DNA of 64,000 nt, taken from assembly GCA_019746355.1 (NCBI GenBank), contig JAIESC010000062.1:50371-114370 (forward strand), given 5' to 3'. The DNA is from Xanthobacteraceae bacterium. Its GTDB lineage: Bacteria > Pseudomonadota > Alphaproteobacteria > Rhizobiales > Xanthobacteraceae. Positions within the stretch are counted from its first letter, which is position 1. Each line of letters begins with the position of its first letter. Shown here one piece after another: positions 1 to 8,701 of this stretch. A model generated the notes under the pieces. The model was not told where the DNA came from. It did not search any database and saw only the letters and a list, made by a program, of their open reading frames with translations. A program made the translations under genes and the position numbers.

Positions 1-1
1 C

Positions 2-2830
2 GGCGCCGGCAAGGGCCGCCAGGTTGCCGGCATCCTGCTCGACAACTGGCTCAAGGGCCGGCGCCGCGCCGCCTGGATCTCCAAATCCGACAAGCTGATC
101 GAGGATGCGCAGCGCGATTGGTCGGCGCTCGGCCAGGAGCGGCTCCTGATCACGCCGCTCGCGCGTTACCGCCAGGGCACGCCCGTCCGGCTGGAGGAGG
201 GCATCCTTTTTACAACCTACGCCACGCTACGGTCCGATGCGCGCGAGGAAAGAGTTTCGCGCGTGCAGCAGATCGTCGACTGGTTAGGCCGCGACTTCGA
301 CGGAGTGATCGTCTTCGACGAGAGCCACGCCATGCAGAACGCGGCCGGCGAGAAATCCGAGCGCGGGGAGCGCGCGCCCTCGCAGCAGGGGCGTGCGGGC
401 TTGCGCCTCCAGCACGCTCTGCCGAACGCGCGCGTGCTCTACGTCTCGGCTACCGGCGCCACCACGGTCCATAACCTCGCCTACGCGCAGCGGCTCGGCC
501 TCTGGGGCGGCGCGGATTTTCCGTTCGCCACCCGTGCCGAGTTCGTCGAGGCGATCGAGGCCGGCGGTGTCGCTGCCATGGAGGTGCTTGCGCGCGATCT
601 CAAGGCGCTCGGCCTCTATGCGGCCCGCTCGCTCTCGTTCGAGGGAATCGAATACGAGCTGATCGAGCATCAGCTCACGCCTGAGCAGATCCGCATCTAT
701 GACGCCTATGCGGGTGCGTTCCAGGTGATCCACAACAACCTGAATGCGGCTTTGCAAGCCGCCAACGTCACCGGCGAGACCGGGACGCTCAACAGTCAGG
801 CCAAGTCCGCCGCGCGCTCGGCCTTCGAGAGCGCCAAGCAGCGCTTCTTCAATCACCTCATCACGGCCATGAAGACCCCGGCGCTGATCGCCGCGGTCGG
901 CCGCGATCTCGAGCAGGGCCATGCCGCGGTCATCCAGATCGTCTCGACCGGCGAGGCGCTGATGGAACGGCGGCTGTCCGAGATTCCGACCGAGGAATGG
1001 GACGACGTGCAGGTCGACATCACGCCGCGCGAATACGTCCTGGACTACCTCGCGCACGGCTTCCCGACGCAGCTCTACGAGCCGTTCACCGACAGCGAGG
1101 GCAATCTCTCCTCCCGCCCGGTCTATCGTGACGGCCAGCCGGTGCCATGCCGCGAGGCGATCGAGCGACGCGACCGCATGATCGAACGATTGGCATCGCT
1201 TCCACCCGTCCACGGCGCCCTCGATCAGATCGTCCAGCGCTTCGGCACGGACAATGTCGCTGAGATCACCGGCCGCTCGCGGCGCATCGTGCGCAAGACG
1301 GGATCCGGCGGCCTCGACCGTCTCGCCGTCGAAGCGCGCGCCGGCTCGGCCAACCTGGCCGAGGCGCAGGCCTTCATGGACGACGACAAGCGCATCCTCG
1401 TCTTCTCCGACGCCGGCGGCACCGGCCGGTCGTACCATGCCGATCTCGCAGCGAAGAACCAGCGCCTGCGCGTTCACTACCTCCTGGAAGCCGGCTGGAA
1501 AGCCGATACCGCGATCCAGGGCCTCGGCCGCTCGAACCGCACCAACCAGGCGCAGCCACCGCTGTTCCGGCCGATCGCGACCGACGTCAAGGCCGAGAAG
1601 CGTTTCCTCTCAACGATCGCACGGCGGCTCGACACGCTCGGCGCCATCACCAAGGGCGAGCGCCAGACCGGCGGCCAGGGGCTGTTCCGTACCGACGACA
1701 ACCTCGAATCCGCCTACGCGCGCGCGGCGCTGCGCCAGCTCTATCTCTTGCTCTATACGGGGAAGGTCGAAGGCTGCTCGCTGCAGGCGTTCGAGGACGC
1801 CACAGGCCTGCGCCTCGCCGACAACGACGAGAGCTTGCGTGAGGACCTGCCGCCGATCACGACGTTTCTCAATCGTTTGCTCGCGCTCACCATCGATCTG
1901 CAGAACACGCTGTTCGGCGTGTTCGACGATCTGTTGCGGGCCAAGGTCGAAGGCGCCATTGCCTCGGGTACCTATGATATCGGCGTTGAGACGATCATCG
2001 CCGAGAGCCTGGCCATCGCCGATCGTCGCACGCTCTATGTCCACCCGCAGAGCGGTGCCGAGACGAGCGTGTTCACGATCATGCGCCGCGACCACAACCG
2101 GCCGTTCACGCTGGCCGACGCGCTGCAGCGCGCGGGTGATCGGCGTGCGCGGCTGCTCGTCAACGCTCAGTCCGGCCGTGCGGCCGTCGAGGTGCCGGCG
2201 CCGAGCCTGATGCACGACGACGGCACGGTCGAACGACGCGTCCGTCTGCTCCGCCCGATGGAGCGACCGGCAATCTCGGTCGACGATCTGGCGCATTCGC
2301 ACTGGAAGGAGGCGGATCGCGCGGAGTTCATCCATGCCTGGGAGGCCGAGATCGCTGCGGTGCCGAAGTTCACCGACAGCAGATTCCACATCGTCACCGG
2401 TCTGCTGCTGTCAATCTGGAAGCGCCTTCCGAACGAGTCGATGCGAATTTATCGGCTCCAGACCGACGGCGGCGAACGCGTCATCGGCCGGCTGGTCTCC
2501 CCCGTCTGGTTTGCGCGGGCGACCGAGAGCGACGCGCCGAGCTTGAGCCCGGCCGACGCCTTCGCGACCGTGCGCGACGGAACGGCCATTCTACAGCTTC
2601 AAGACGGATTGGAGCTGCGTCGCGCCAGCGTGATGCGGGAATTCCGCATCGAGCTCACCGGCTTCACCGACGGCATGGTCGAACGGCTGAAAGCGATCGG
2701 CCTCATATCCGAGATCATCGCGTGGAAGCTCCGCCTGTTCGTGCCGACTGGGGCATCGGGGCCGGCAATCCTCGCCAAGCTGATGGAGCGTCATCCGCTC
2801 GTCCGGGTGGCCGAGAAGACGGCGGCTTGA
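2..2830 (+). CDS. Strawberry-notch-type helicase/NTPase, 5' end outside window
   Basis: The frame is open from base 2, so the true start lies upstream; 942 residues are visible. The first visible residues GAGKGRQ are the Walker A part of a superfamily 2 helicase and the Walker B/DEAD-like box is VIVFDESHAMQNA near visible residue 100. A second RecA-like half follows, with FSDAGGTGRSYHADLAAKN and, near residue 500, an arginine-finger-like GLGRSNRTNQ. This arrangement is that of the bacterial strawberry notch (SBNO) helicases, usually found fused to or beside DNA methyltransferases in conjugative elements and plasmids; an N-terminal methyltransferase part would lie outside the window. The stop is one base before the downstream Toprim gene, so the two are co-transcribed. 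The element-borne role in DNA processing is family knowledge; the substrate is unknown. Confidence 0.8.
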   Translation, partial: GAGKGRQVAGILLDNWLKGRRRAAWISKSDKLIEDAQRDWSALGQERLLITPLARYRQGTPVRLEEGILFTTYATLRSDAREERVSRVQQIVDWLGRDFDGVIVFDESHAMQNAAGEKSERGERAPSQQGRAGLRLQHALPNARVLYVSATGATTVHNLAYAQRLGLWGGADFPFATRAEFVEAIEAGGVAAMEVLARDLKALGLYAARSLSFEGIEYELIEHQLTPEQIRIYDAYAGAFQVIHNNLNAALQAANVTGETGTLNSQAKSAARSAFESAKQRFFNHLITAMKTPALIAAVGRDLEQGHAAVIQIVSTGEALMERRLSEIPTEEWDDVQVDITPREYVLDYLAHGFPTQLYEPFTDSEGNLSSRPVYRDGQPVPCREAIERRDRMIERLASLPPVHGALDQIVQRFGTDNVAEITGRSRRIVRKTGSGGLDRLAVEARAGSANLAEAQAFMDDDKRILVFSDAGGTGRSYHADLAAKNQRLRVHYLLEAGWKADTAIQGLGRSNRTNQAQPPLFRPIATDVKAEKRFLSTIARRLDTLGAITKGERQTGGQGLFRTDDNLESAYARAALRQLYLLLYTGKVEGCSLQAFEDATGLRLADNDESLREDLPPITTFLNRLLALTIDLQNTLFGVFDDLLRAKVEGAIASGTYDIGVETIIAESLAIADRRTLYVHPQSGAETSVFTIMRRDHNRPFTLADALQRAGDRRARLLVNAQSGRAAVEVPAPSLMHDDGTVERRVRLLRPMERPAISVDDLAHSHWKEADRAEFIHAWEAEIAAVPKFTDSRFHIVTGLLLSIWKRLPNESMRIYRLQTDGGERVIGRLVSPVWFARATESDAPSLSPADAFATVRDGTAILQLQDGLELRRASVMREFRIELTGFTDGMVERLKAIGLISEIIAWKLRLFVPTGASGPAILAKLMERHPLVRVAEKTAA

Positions 2831-2831
2831 G

Positions 2832-3902
2832 GTGGGTACCGTGTCCTCGCACGCCGCCGAACTGGCGCACCGCCTCGCGCGCGATGCCGAGGCGGTGTGC
2901 CGTCACTATCTCTCCAATGGCCGCCGCCAGGGCCGCTACTGGCTGGTCGGCGATGTCGCCAACACGCCTGGCCGCAGCCTGTTCGTCCGCCTGACCGGTC
3001 CGGAGAGCGGCAAGGGCGCTGCCGGAAAATGGACCGACGCCGCGACCGGCGAGCACGGCGATCTGCTCGACGTGATCCGAGAAAGTTGTGGCCTCGTCGA
3101 TTTCCACGACGTCATTGCCGAGGCCCGACGCTTTCTCAGCTTGCCACGGCCCCAGCCGTCGCCCGGTTGCCACACGCGGAAACAGTCGCCGGCGCCGACC
3201 GGCTCGCCCGAATCGGCCCGCCGCCTGTTCGCGATGTCACAGCCGATTCCGGGCACGATCGCGGAGACGTATTTGCGCAAACGCGGCATCATGGCCTTGC
3301 ACGAACTCCGCGCTTTGCGATTCCACCCGCGCTGCTATTACCGGCCCGATGTCGACGCCCCGACCGAAGTCTGGCCGGCGCTCATCGCCGCAGTGACTGA
3401 TCTTGACGGCAAGATCACCGGGGCGCATCGGACCTGGCTCGATCCGTCCGGCTACGACAAAGCACCCGTCGACACACCACGGCGCGCCATGGGTCATCTC
3501 CTCGGGCACGGCGTCCGTTTCGGTGCTGCGACCGATGTCATGGCGGCCGGCGAAGGCCTCGAGACCATGTTGTCGCTGCGCAGCGCTTTGCCGGCTCTGC
3601 CCATGCTCGCCGCGCTCTCGGCCAATCACCTCGCCGCCATCCTGTTCCCGGCACCGCTTCGCCGCCTCTATGTCGCGCGTGACCGCGACCCGGCGGGCGA
3701 CCTGGCCGTGGCAACCTTGACCGAACGGGCGCAGTCGGCCGGGGTCGAGGCGCTGACCCTCACGCCGGTGCTCGGCGATTTTAATGAAGACCTGCGAGAG
3801 CTTGGTGTCGATGAGCTTCGCGCGGCTTTGCGCATTCAGCTCGCCCCGGAAGACATTCCGCGATTCCTGCTCTCGATCGACACGGCCCAGCCGGGACGAT
3901 GA
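2832..3902 (+). CDS. Toprim domain protein (DUF7146/primase-like)
   Basis: 356 residues from a GTG one base after the helicase stop; a second GTG at 2841 is also possible. The N-terminal part (YWLVGDVANTPGRSLFVRL, then GKWTDAATGEHGDLLDVI) is the zinc-binding-like half of plasmid/ICE primase-type proteins. The C-terminal half carries the Toprim fold: VMAAGEGLETMLSLRSA gives the catalytic glutamate, and LRRLYVARDRDPAGDLAV the DxD-type metal site (here RDRDPAG). Such proteins commonly sit next to SBNO helicases on integrative elements and probably help element replication or repair. This is the last gene of the element block before an insertion sequence that begins 8 bp after its stop. Confidence 0.8.
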   Translation: MGTVSSHAAELAHRLARDAEAVCRHYLSNGRRQGRYWLVGDVANTPGRSLFVRLTGPESGKGAAGKWTDAATGEHGDLLDVIRESCGLVDFHDVIAEARRFLSLPRPQPSPGCHTRKQSPAPTGSPESARRLFAMSQPIPGTIAETYLRKRGIMALHELRALRFHPRCYYRPDVDAPTEVWPALIAAVTDLDGKITGAHRTWLDPSGYDKAPVDTPRRAMGHLLGHGVRFGAATDVMAAGEGLETMLSLRSALPALPMLAALSANHLAAILFPAPLRRLYVARDRDPAGDLAVATLTERAQSAGVEALTLTPVLGDFNEDLRELGVDELRAALRIQLAPEDIPRFLLSIDTAQPGR

Positions 3903-3910
3903 GTGTGGGG

Positions 3911-5359
3911 CTAGGAGCCTGTCCAGATAGGGCTGGCAGGGGTCCGTTTCATAGACGATAGCCAGCTCATGCCGCGCTGGCGAGTTTGGTGAGGTTGTGG
4001 GCGGTGCAGATCAGCGTCCATTCGGCCTTCACTTTCTCGATGCCGCGTAAGAGGAACTGCCTGAACCCTCTGGCCTGCTTGATCTGTCCGAACACCGGCT
4101 CAACGATTTGCTTCCTGAGCCGGTAGCGGCTGCGCCATCCGGCCCGCTTGAGCTTGTCGCGCATGGCTTGGGTGAGTGGTCCATTGATTTTTCGCTTGCT
4201 GTCGGCGGGATGTTTGGCACGTCCGGTTGCGACGTAAGCGCTGATGTCGCGATCGGCCAAGGCTTGCAGGTTGGCCTCGCTCAGATAGCCACTGTCGGCC
4301 GACGCTTCCTGCGGCCTGGCGCCAAGATTGGCCTCAATACCTGCAATCAGCCCGACCAGCTGGCCATGATCGCTCATGCTTGCGGTCAGCGCGTGCGCGA
4401 CAATGATCTGGGCTGTTGCGTCGACCGCGGCCTGCGCGTTGTAGCCCTGGATGTAGCCGTCCTTGGTCTTCAAGATGCGGCTGTCCGGATCGGTGAAGTT
4501 GCGTTGCGCTTTGCCGTCCGGCGCGGCCTTCGGCGGCGCTGGCGTCTTGCCGTTCTTCTTGCGACCTTCGGCCAAGCGTCTTTTCTCTGCCTCGGCCCGC
4601 CGCTGCTGCTCCTGCTCGGCGGCGGCTTTCGCCTCCGCCTCCAGTTCGGCCTTGGCCTCGCGGATCTTGGCAAGCCGCTTCTCCTTGTCGGCTATCCAGT
4701 CCGGCATCTCATCGCCGCGCTTCGTCCCGTGCAGCCTGTCCTCCTCCGCATCGGCCGCCTCGGCGGCCTTAAGCCAGCGGTCGACCTCGGCCTTCAGCTC
4801 CGCTTCCCGCTTCTTCATGCGCTCGTAGCTCATCGCTTTGTGTTTCGACGCGTTCGCCTTGATCTTGGTGCCATCGAGCGCGACGTGCCCGAGCTTCACC
4901 AATCCGGCTTTCTCGGCGAGCTTCAACACCTGCACAAACAGGCCGGCCAGGGCCTGCAGGTGCCGCTTGCGGAACTCCGAGATCGTGCGGAAGTCCGGCG
5001 GGTCGCCCGCCACAATCATCATGAAGTCCGCACGCTCTACCGCTGCCCGGGCGATCCGGCGCGACGAGTAGATGCCGCTCGCGTAGCCATGCAGAAGCAG
5101 TGCCGTCATCATCCGTGGATCGAACGGCGGCTGACCCAACCCGCTCGTGTAGCTGCCGCCAATCGCCGAAAGATCAAGCTCCTCCCGCACCAGCATCACG
5201 ATCAGCCGAGACAGGTGATCCTTGGGTACGTAGTCCTCAACGTTCGGCGGCAGCAGCTGGACTTGATCGATCTTCCAAAGCCGAAAATCCTTGCTCATAA
5301 CCCAGCAAGGAATCAGACTCACCACCACTTGACCAGTGACTACTCAGACAGGCTCCTAG
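3911..5359. mobile_element. IS1182-type insertion sequence, complete
   Basis: About 1.45 kb with terminal inverted repeats: CTAGGAGCCTGTC reads inward from 3911 and the same 13 bases read inward on the other strand from 5359. Similarity continues imperfectly for a few bases. The outermost CTAG on both sides is itself palindromic and may be a 4-bp target duplication, as seen for several IS1182-type elements. The only gene is the transposase on the minus strand. The element sits just after the Toprim gene. Removing it with one CTAG joins the 3' end of that gene to an anonymous sequence at 5360, so no recognisable gene is visibly split. Confidence 0.8.
3967..5298 (-). CDS. IS1182 family transposase
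   Basis: 443 residues from the ATG at 5298 (MSKDFRLWKIDQ); a longer start at 5328 is less likely because family members begin near the KIDQVQLLPPNVEDYVP region. The N-terminal DUF772-type segment (DHLSRLIVMLV ... PPFDPRMMTALLLHGYASG ... ARAAVERADFMMIVAGDPPDFRTISEFRKRH) is followed by the first catalytic aspartate in LGHVALDGTKIKANASKHK. A charged coiled-coil insert covers roughly residues 165-255, and the DDE_Tnp_1 core continues with FTDPDSRILKTKDGYIQGYN, SADSGYLSEANL and the final glutamate in RKQIVEPVFGQIKQARGF. No frameshift is visible, so it is probably functional. Confidence 0.92.
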   Translation of the reverse strand: MSKDFRLWKIDQVQLLPPNVEDYVPKDHLSRLIVMLVREELDLSAIGGSYTSGLGQPPFDPRMMTALLLHGYASGIYSSRRIARAAVERADFMMIVAGDPPDFRTISEFRKRHLQALAGLFVQVLKLAEKAGLVKLGHVALDGTKIKANASKHKAMSYERMKKREAELKAEVDRWLKAAEAADAEEDRLHGTKRGDEMPDWIADKEKRLAKIREAKAELEAEAKAAAEQEQQRRAEAEKRRLAEGRKKNGKTPAPPKAAPDGKAQRNFTDPDSRILKTKDGYIQGYNAQAAVDATAQIIVAHALTASMSDHGQLVGLIAGIEANLGARPQEASADSGYLSEANLQALADRDISAYVATGRAKHPADSKRKINGPLTQAMRDKLKRAGWRSRYRLRKQIVEPVFGQIKQARGFRQFLLRGIEKVKAEWTLICTAHNLTKLASAA

Positions 5360-5934
5360 GTGCGGTGAGATCATCGACAGCCGGCAAGGAGACGTCGATT
5401 AAATGAAAGCAATTCGCGCAGTCAGGAACGTAACCTTGCTATGCGAGGCCGTCGTGAGGTTGACCGCAAACAAGGCGCGCTTGACCTTCCGTTGATGGCT
5501 CGCTTGCGGCGAGATCGGCTGCGGGCATACGAACGAAGCGATGGAAGATAAGATGAACGGTGCATCTGCGAACAGCCTGTTGACACTCGTTGTCATCAAA
5601 ACACCTGCTTTTGCTCCGCGCATAACGCGTCGATCGACGCAGTGCGAGGCGATGGACGATCCGCGGATCTATCGCTGCGATACGGACGATCCGCGGTTGC
5701 GCAGGCGCGAATTCGGCTTTGACCTCAAGGTCATGCGGTATTTACCGACATTCGGGACCGGCCTGAACGGTGCTACAAGGCCGCCTCGCTTCCCGCCCTA
5801 GCTCAGCTCCTCCGCTTCGAGCGGCCAAAGCGCTGCACTACCATTTCAAGGGGATGCTCCGGGCGGTGCGATCGGGTGCGTTACAGATTGCCGCATGGAG
5901 GCATGGAGGATCGTGTGTCTGCCGGGATAGACCA
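5360..5934. other. Intergenic stretch without recognisable gene
   Basis: I recognise no protein in this 575-bp stretch. It contains a direct repeat of 13 bp (GGACGATCCGCGG at 5654-5666 and 5684-5696, period 30). Its base composition and short overlapping open frames look like decayed element sequence between the insertion sequence and the methyltransferase gene. Confidence 0.4.
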
Positions 5935-6567
5935 ATGATTGCAGGACCCGCAGCGATATTTTCACGCCTCCGCCTGACCGTGTTCCGGCTGCTGTTTCTG
6001 CCCGGCTACCACACCCTCGCGAGGCTGCCATGGCGAGCCGAGCTCTTGAAAACCCTTGCGCCGCGGACCGGCGATCGCATCCTGGAAATCAGTCCAGGCT
6101 GGTGCAGCTCGTGCGGTGAGCTCGCCGGGGCATACCCCAAGGTCCATTCTGCCGCGATACAGCGCGATGATGGGCCCGAAATCATGGCTGCCACAAATGT
6201 CGAGCACGTGTCTTGCTCCCGGGGCTGCATTGCCTGTGATGGGGCCTCCTTCGACAAGGTGATTTGCGCTCTGGCCCTTCACCCGCTCATGCCGGAGGAA
6301 AAGCTGACGCTGCTCAAGGAAATGCGCCGCGTTCTACGACACGGCGGCACGCTGCACTTGGCCGAACTCGATAAACCTCTGACCACGCGCAAAGACGGCG
6401 CGCTGCGCGGCACCTCGTACATTTTTGGGCCGGAAGCGGCGCGCCCGCATCTAGACGGAACATGGCTCTCGCTGGTCGAGCAAGCGGGATTCGCCGGCGT
6501 GCGCCGCATAAAAAACTGTTCGGAGGATTTCGCCCAAGTGGCGATTATCAAAGCGCGACGCGCTTGA
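5935..6567 (+). CDS. SAM-dependent methyltransferase-like protein, cysteine-rich and atypical
   Basis: 210 residues from the ATG at 5935; an upstream in-frame start at 5770 adds low-complexity residues and is unlikely. The fold signature is class I methyltransferase type 11: LLFLPGYHTLARLPWRAELLK, motif I-like DRILEISPG (about residue 45), motif IV-like SFDKVICALALHPL and post-motif LLKEMRRVLRHGGTLHLAEL. Odd points: the glycine-rich loop expected after ILEISPG is replaced by WCSSCGE, and a second cysteine cluster (VSCSRGCIACDG) lies in the middle, so SAM binding may be altered. The gene stands alone between island scars. It could be a methyltransferase in decay or a relative that uses cysteines for metal or thiol chemistry; I cannot decide. 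Confidence 0.6.
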   Translation: MIAGPAAIFSRLRLTVFRLLFLPGYHTLARLPWRAELLKTLAPRTGDRILEISPGWCSSCGELAGAYPKVHSAAIQRDDGPEIMAATNVEHVSCSRGCIACDGASFDKVICALALHPLMPEEKLTLLKEMRRVLRHGGTLHLAELDKPLTTRKDGALRGTSYIFGPEAARPHLDGTWLSLVEQAGFAGVRRIKNCSEDFAQVAIIKARRA

Positions 6568-6810
6568 AAGATGATACCGGAGTTCGTGCCCCGCTACGCG
6601 CCGCCGGAAGATGGTACAAGAGCACGCATCGACATTACTGAGCGCCGGCCGCGAGCAGTTCGGAATCCAAGCTGCCAAGGTACGTTTCCGAAAGTACGCC
6701 TTCAGAACGGACCACAGATTGACCACAGCCCCCCAGCAGACGCGAACAAACGTGCGTGAATACGACGAAAAATATCAATTGGTGTTGAGTTTTCCGGATC
6801 GGTCTAGCTG

Positions 6811-6852
6811 CTCATAACGGCCTGGTTGCAGGTTCGAGCCCTGCGTGCGTCA
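6811..6852 (+). other. tRNA 3'-half-like remnant (attachment-site scar)
   Basis: CTCATAA at 6811-6817 matches an anticodon loop with CAT, and a perfect T-arm follows: GCAGG (6828-6832), loop TTCGAGC, CCTGC (6840-6844). Seven bases and ACC then follow. There is no D-arm or 5' acceptor strand upstream, so this is not a working tRNA. Duplicated 3' ends of tRNA genes are the usual trace of tyrosine-recombinase integration. A weaker relative lies at 52559. Confidence 0.55.
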
Positions 6853-6953
6853 CCGGCTTCTCCCGAACGAGCCACTCACCTCGGCGGCCTTGCAGTGTGT
6901 TGCCCGTCTCCGCATGACGACGCACAGCTACGCCGACCGCCCTAGCCCGCCGC

Positions 6954-6994
6954 TCGGAGCAGCAAGTAAAGCTGGTTGCGCTCCCCCGCAACCA
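6954..6994. repeat. 41-bp direct repeat, copy A
   Basis: It matches 12983-13023 on the same strand at 39 of 41 positions by my alignment. The two copies bracket the toxin-antitoxin and metal-resistance genes. A second shared sequence of 19 bp lies to the left of this copy (6912-6930) but to the right of copy B (13071-13089). This supports a left-end/right-end relation of one integrated element. Confidence 0.7.
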
Positions 6995-7178
6995 TTCCGG
7001 CAGAAATCCCAGCAACTGCAATAAGTTGCTCGGATTTCGCGTTTGCGCCCACAAGGCATATCCCAAGAAAATCAAGCACTTAGGTTCGCAGGTTCAAATC
7101 CCGGCTCGCAGCCAATTGCAAGGCCAGATGTTGCCATATGGCATCGGAATGTCTACTTTGGGCCAAATGGAGATGGTC

Positions 7179-7592
7179 ATGACAGTCCTTCAGCCAATTC
7201 CGACGGCACCCGCGGAGTTCTCGCCCGCGCCCATCACCGATGAAGAAGCCGCCGCGATGTTTCGCGCAGCGCTCAACCTATTCCGCCACTGGGACCTCTC
7301 GGACGACGAGGCTGCCACGCTTGTCGATTTGCCGGTGCGCACTTTCCGGCGCTGGAAAGCGGGTGACGTGGGGCGCATCGATCGCGACGGCAAGGCGCGG
7401 CTCTCCAACATCATGGGCATCCACAAGGCGCTGCGAATCATCTTCAGCGATCCACACCGAGGCTATGCCTGGATCAAGGCACCCAATGAAGCCTTCGCCG
7501 ATCGAAGTGCACTCGACGTCATGCTGGGCGGAGAACTGACCGACCTGATGCGCGTGCGGCGTTACCTTGACGCCGAACGGGGCGCTTGGTGA
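7179..7592 (+). CDS. Xre/MbcA/ParS-type antitoxin (DUF2384)
   Basis: 137 residues from the ATG at 7179, preceded by GGAG at 7169-7172; ATGs at 7149, 7167 and 7173 are in frame. The N-terminal half (EEAAAMFRAALNLFRHWDLSDDEAATLVDLP followed by RTFRRWKAGDVGRI) is a helix-turn-helix Xre-like region. The C-terminal half, with ALRIIFSDPHRGYAWIKAPN, a degenerate NxxF-G motif and the end VRRYLDAERGAW, is the DUF2384 toxin-binding domain. The stop overlaps the GTG start of the RES gene by four bases (GTGA), typical of translationally coupled toxin-antitoxin pairs. By family knowledge it neutralises the RES toxin and represses its own promoter. Confidence 0.88.
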   Translation: MTVLQPIPTAPAEFSPAPITDEEAAAMFRAALNLFRHWDLSDDEAATLVDLPVRTFRRWKAGDVGRIDRDGKARLSNIMGIHKALRIIFSDPHRGYAWIKAPNEAFADRSALDVMLGGELTDLMRVRRYLDAERGAW

Positions 7593-8302
7593 TCGATGTC
7601 TCGATCATTTCCATCTCTCGGGTCGAGTGGCGAGACGCGGTAAGGATCGTCCGCAGCCGCTTTCCACCGATCGATCTGTTCGAGGACATCGCCGATCCGG
7701 CCGACTGGCCTCTTCTGCTCTCCGCGGAACAGAAGACCAATCCGCGCCTCATGGAGAGCATCGGCAATCTCGACCTGGTGCCTCCGGAGCGCCGCGTCGG
7801 AGGGCCGGGTGCGAGCTGGCTGATGGCGCCCTTCGTTCATGTGACTGCCGACCGTCCGAGCCGCTTCAGCCGGGGGCTTTTTGGCGTCCTCTACGCCGGC
7901 CGGGAATTCGAGACCGCACTGCTCGAGACGGCTCACCATCACGCGCGCTTCATGGCCAGAACGAAGGAGCCGGCTGGGTGGACGTCGCAGTTCCGGGAAA
8001 TCGTGCTCGATATCGATGGCCGTCTTCACGATCTGCGCGGCAACAAGCCTGGCTATGCCGGAGCCCTTGATGCCGGCGACTACGGTGAGGCGCAAGCGCT
8101 CGGCGAGCGGCTTCGGGCCGGAGCATCTGAAGGCGTTGTGTATCCAAGTGTTCGCAGGTCGGGCGGCGAATGCGTCGGACTCTTCCACCCTGACCTCGCG
8201 TCAAATCCCCGGCAGGGCAGGCACCTCGATTATCACTGGGACGGAACGCGCGTCGATCTCTTCCGCGAGCCTGGGAGCGGTATCGTCTATAGGATTGTCT
8301 AA
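7589..8302 (+). CDS. RES-domain toxin (NAD+-degrading)
   Basis: 237 residues from the GTG at 7589, inside the antitoxin stop (GTGA overlap). The family landmarks are an early arginine region (RVEWRDAVRIVRSRF), GVLYAGREFETALLETAHHH with the conserved glutamate, and EGVVYPSVRRSGGECVGLF with the conserved YPS serine. RES toxins destroy NAD+ and stop growth when the antitoxin is lost (family knowledge). No frameshift or missing catalytic residue is visible. As a pair with the DUF2384 antitoxin it may stabilise the surrounding genomic island. Confidence 0.9.
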   Translation: MIDVSIISISRVEWRDAVRIVRSRFPPIDLFEDIADPADWPLLLSAEQKTNPRLMESIGNLDLVPPERRVGGPGASWLMAPFVHVTADRPSRFSRGLFGVLYAGREFETALLETAHHHARFMARTKEPAGWTSQFREIVLDIDGRLHDLRGNKPGYAGALDAGDYGEAQALGERLRAGASEGVVYPSVRRSGGECVGLFHPDLASNPRQGRHLDYHWDGTRVDLFREPGSGIVYRIV

Positions 8303-8398
8303 ACACCGTGGAGCCCATGGCATCGCACCCAACTCGATAGCGTGCTGTAAGAACCTGCCGTCTCGCACTGATAGGGAATCTAGCGCACTTTGCGAGCT

Positions 8399-8701
8399 CT
8401 ATTTCTGCGGCGTTGACGGAAAGCCCACGCGCGCCGTGGCGCTGGTCAATGCTTTCACGTCGGTCTTCGCGTCGTCGTAGACGACCACGGCACTGTGATT
8501 GCGCAGCGAGACGTCCGCTTTGAGCACGCCCGTCACGCTCTCAAGCGATTTCTTGACGTTATAGGCGCAAACGACGCAGGCCATGTTGTCAACGGCCAAA
8601 ACGATTTTTCGCTGCTCCGCGGATGCTCCGCCAAGGCCGAGGAGCAGGGCGAGAGCCAAAACACCGAAGGTGGCGAGCCTTTTCACGACGGTTCCGCTCA
8701 C
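8399..8701 (-). CDS. Periplasmic heavy-metal-binding protein (MerP-like HMA)
   Basis: 100 residues. A signal peptide (VVKRLATFGVLALALLLGLGG, cleavage near ASAEQ) is followed by one HMA domain with the metal site DNMACVVCAYNVKKSL (CxxC near residue 42) and the ferredoxin-like beta-alpha core VTGVLKADVSLRNHSAVVVYDD. It differs from classic MerP, which has GMTCxxC, by having MACVVC. It is the last gene of the MerR-thioredoxin-CcdA-like minus-strand operon, so it probably binds the metal in the periplasm and hands it to the membrane component. The metal cannot be told from sequence. Confidence 0.85.
   Translation of the reverse strand: MSGTVVKRLATFGVLALALLLGLGGASAEQRKIVLAVDNMACVVCAYNVKKSLESVTGVLKADVSLRNHSAVVVYDDAKTDVKALTSATARVGFPSTPQK

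Larger units (their letters stand above)
6568..7178. other. Island scar region with tRNA-like and repeat remnants
   Basis: There is no protein gene that I recognise. The stretch carries, in order, a block starting CCACAGATTGACCACAG at 6712 that is related to one at 52458, a tRNA 3'-half-like sequence ending near 6852, the 19-bp sequence GCATGACGACGCACAGCTA at 6912-6930 that recurs at 13071, a 41-bp repeat at 6954-6994 that recurs at 12983, and a tRNA-T-arm-like GCAGGTTCAAATCCC at about 7087-7101. This looks like the accumulated ends of integrated elements. Confidence 0.55.

Noticed and set aside
3899..5406. Short gene interrupted by the insertion sequence
   Set aside because: Removing the element gives an open frame of only about 20 codons from 3899 ending at 5406, with no recognisable protein.
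6811..7110. Possible intact tRNA genes at 6811 and 7050-7110
   Set aside because: Only anticodon-arm/T-arm-like pieces are present; no D-arm or matching acceptor strands could be found.
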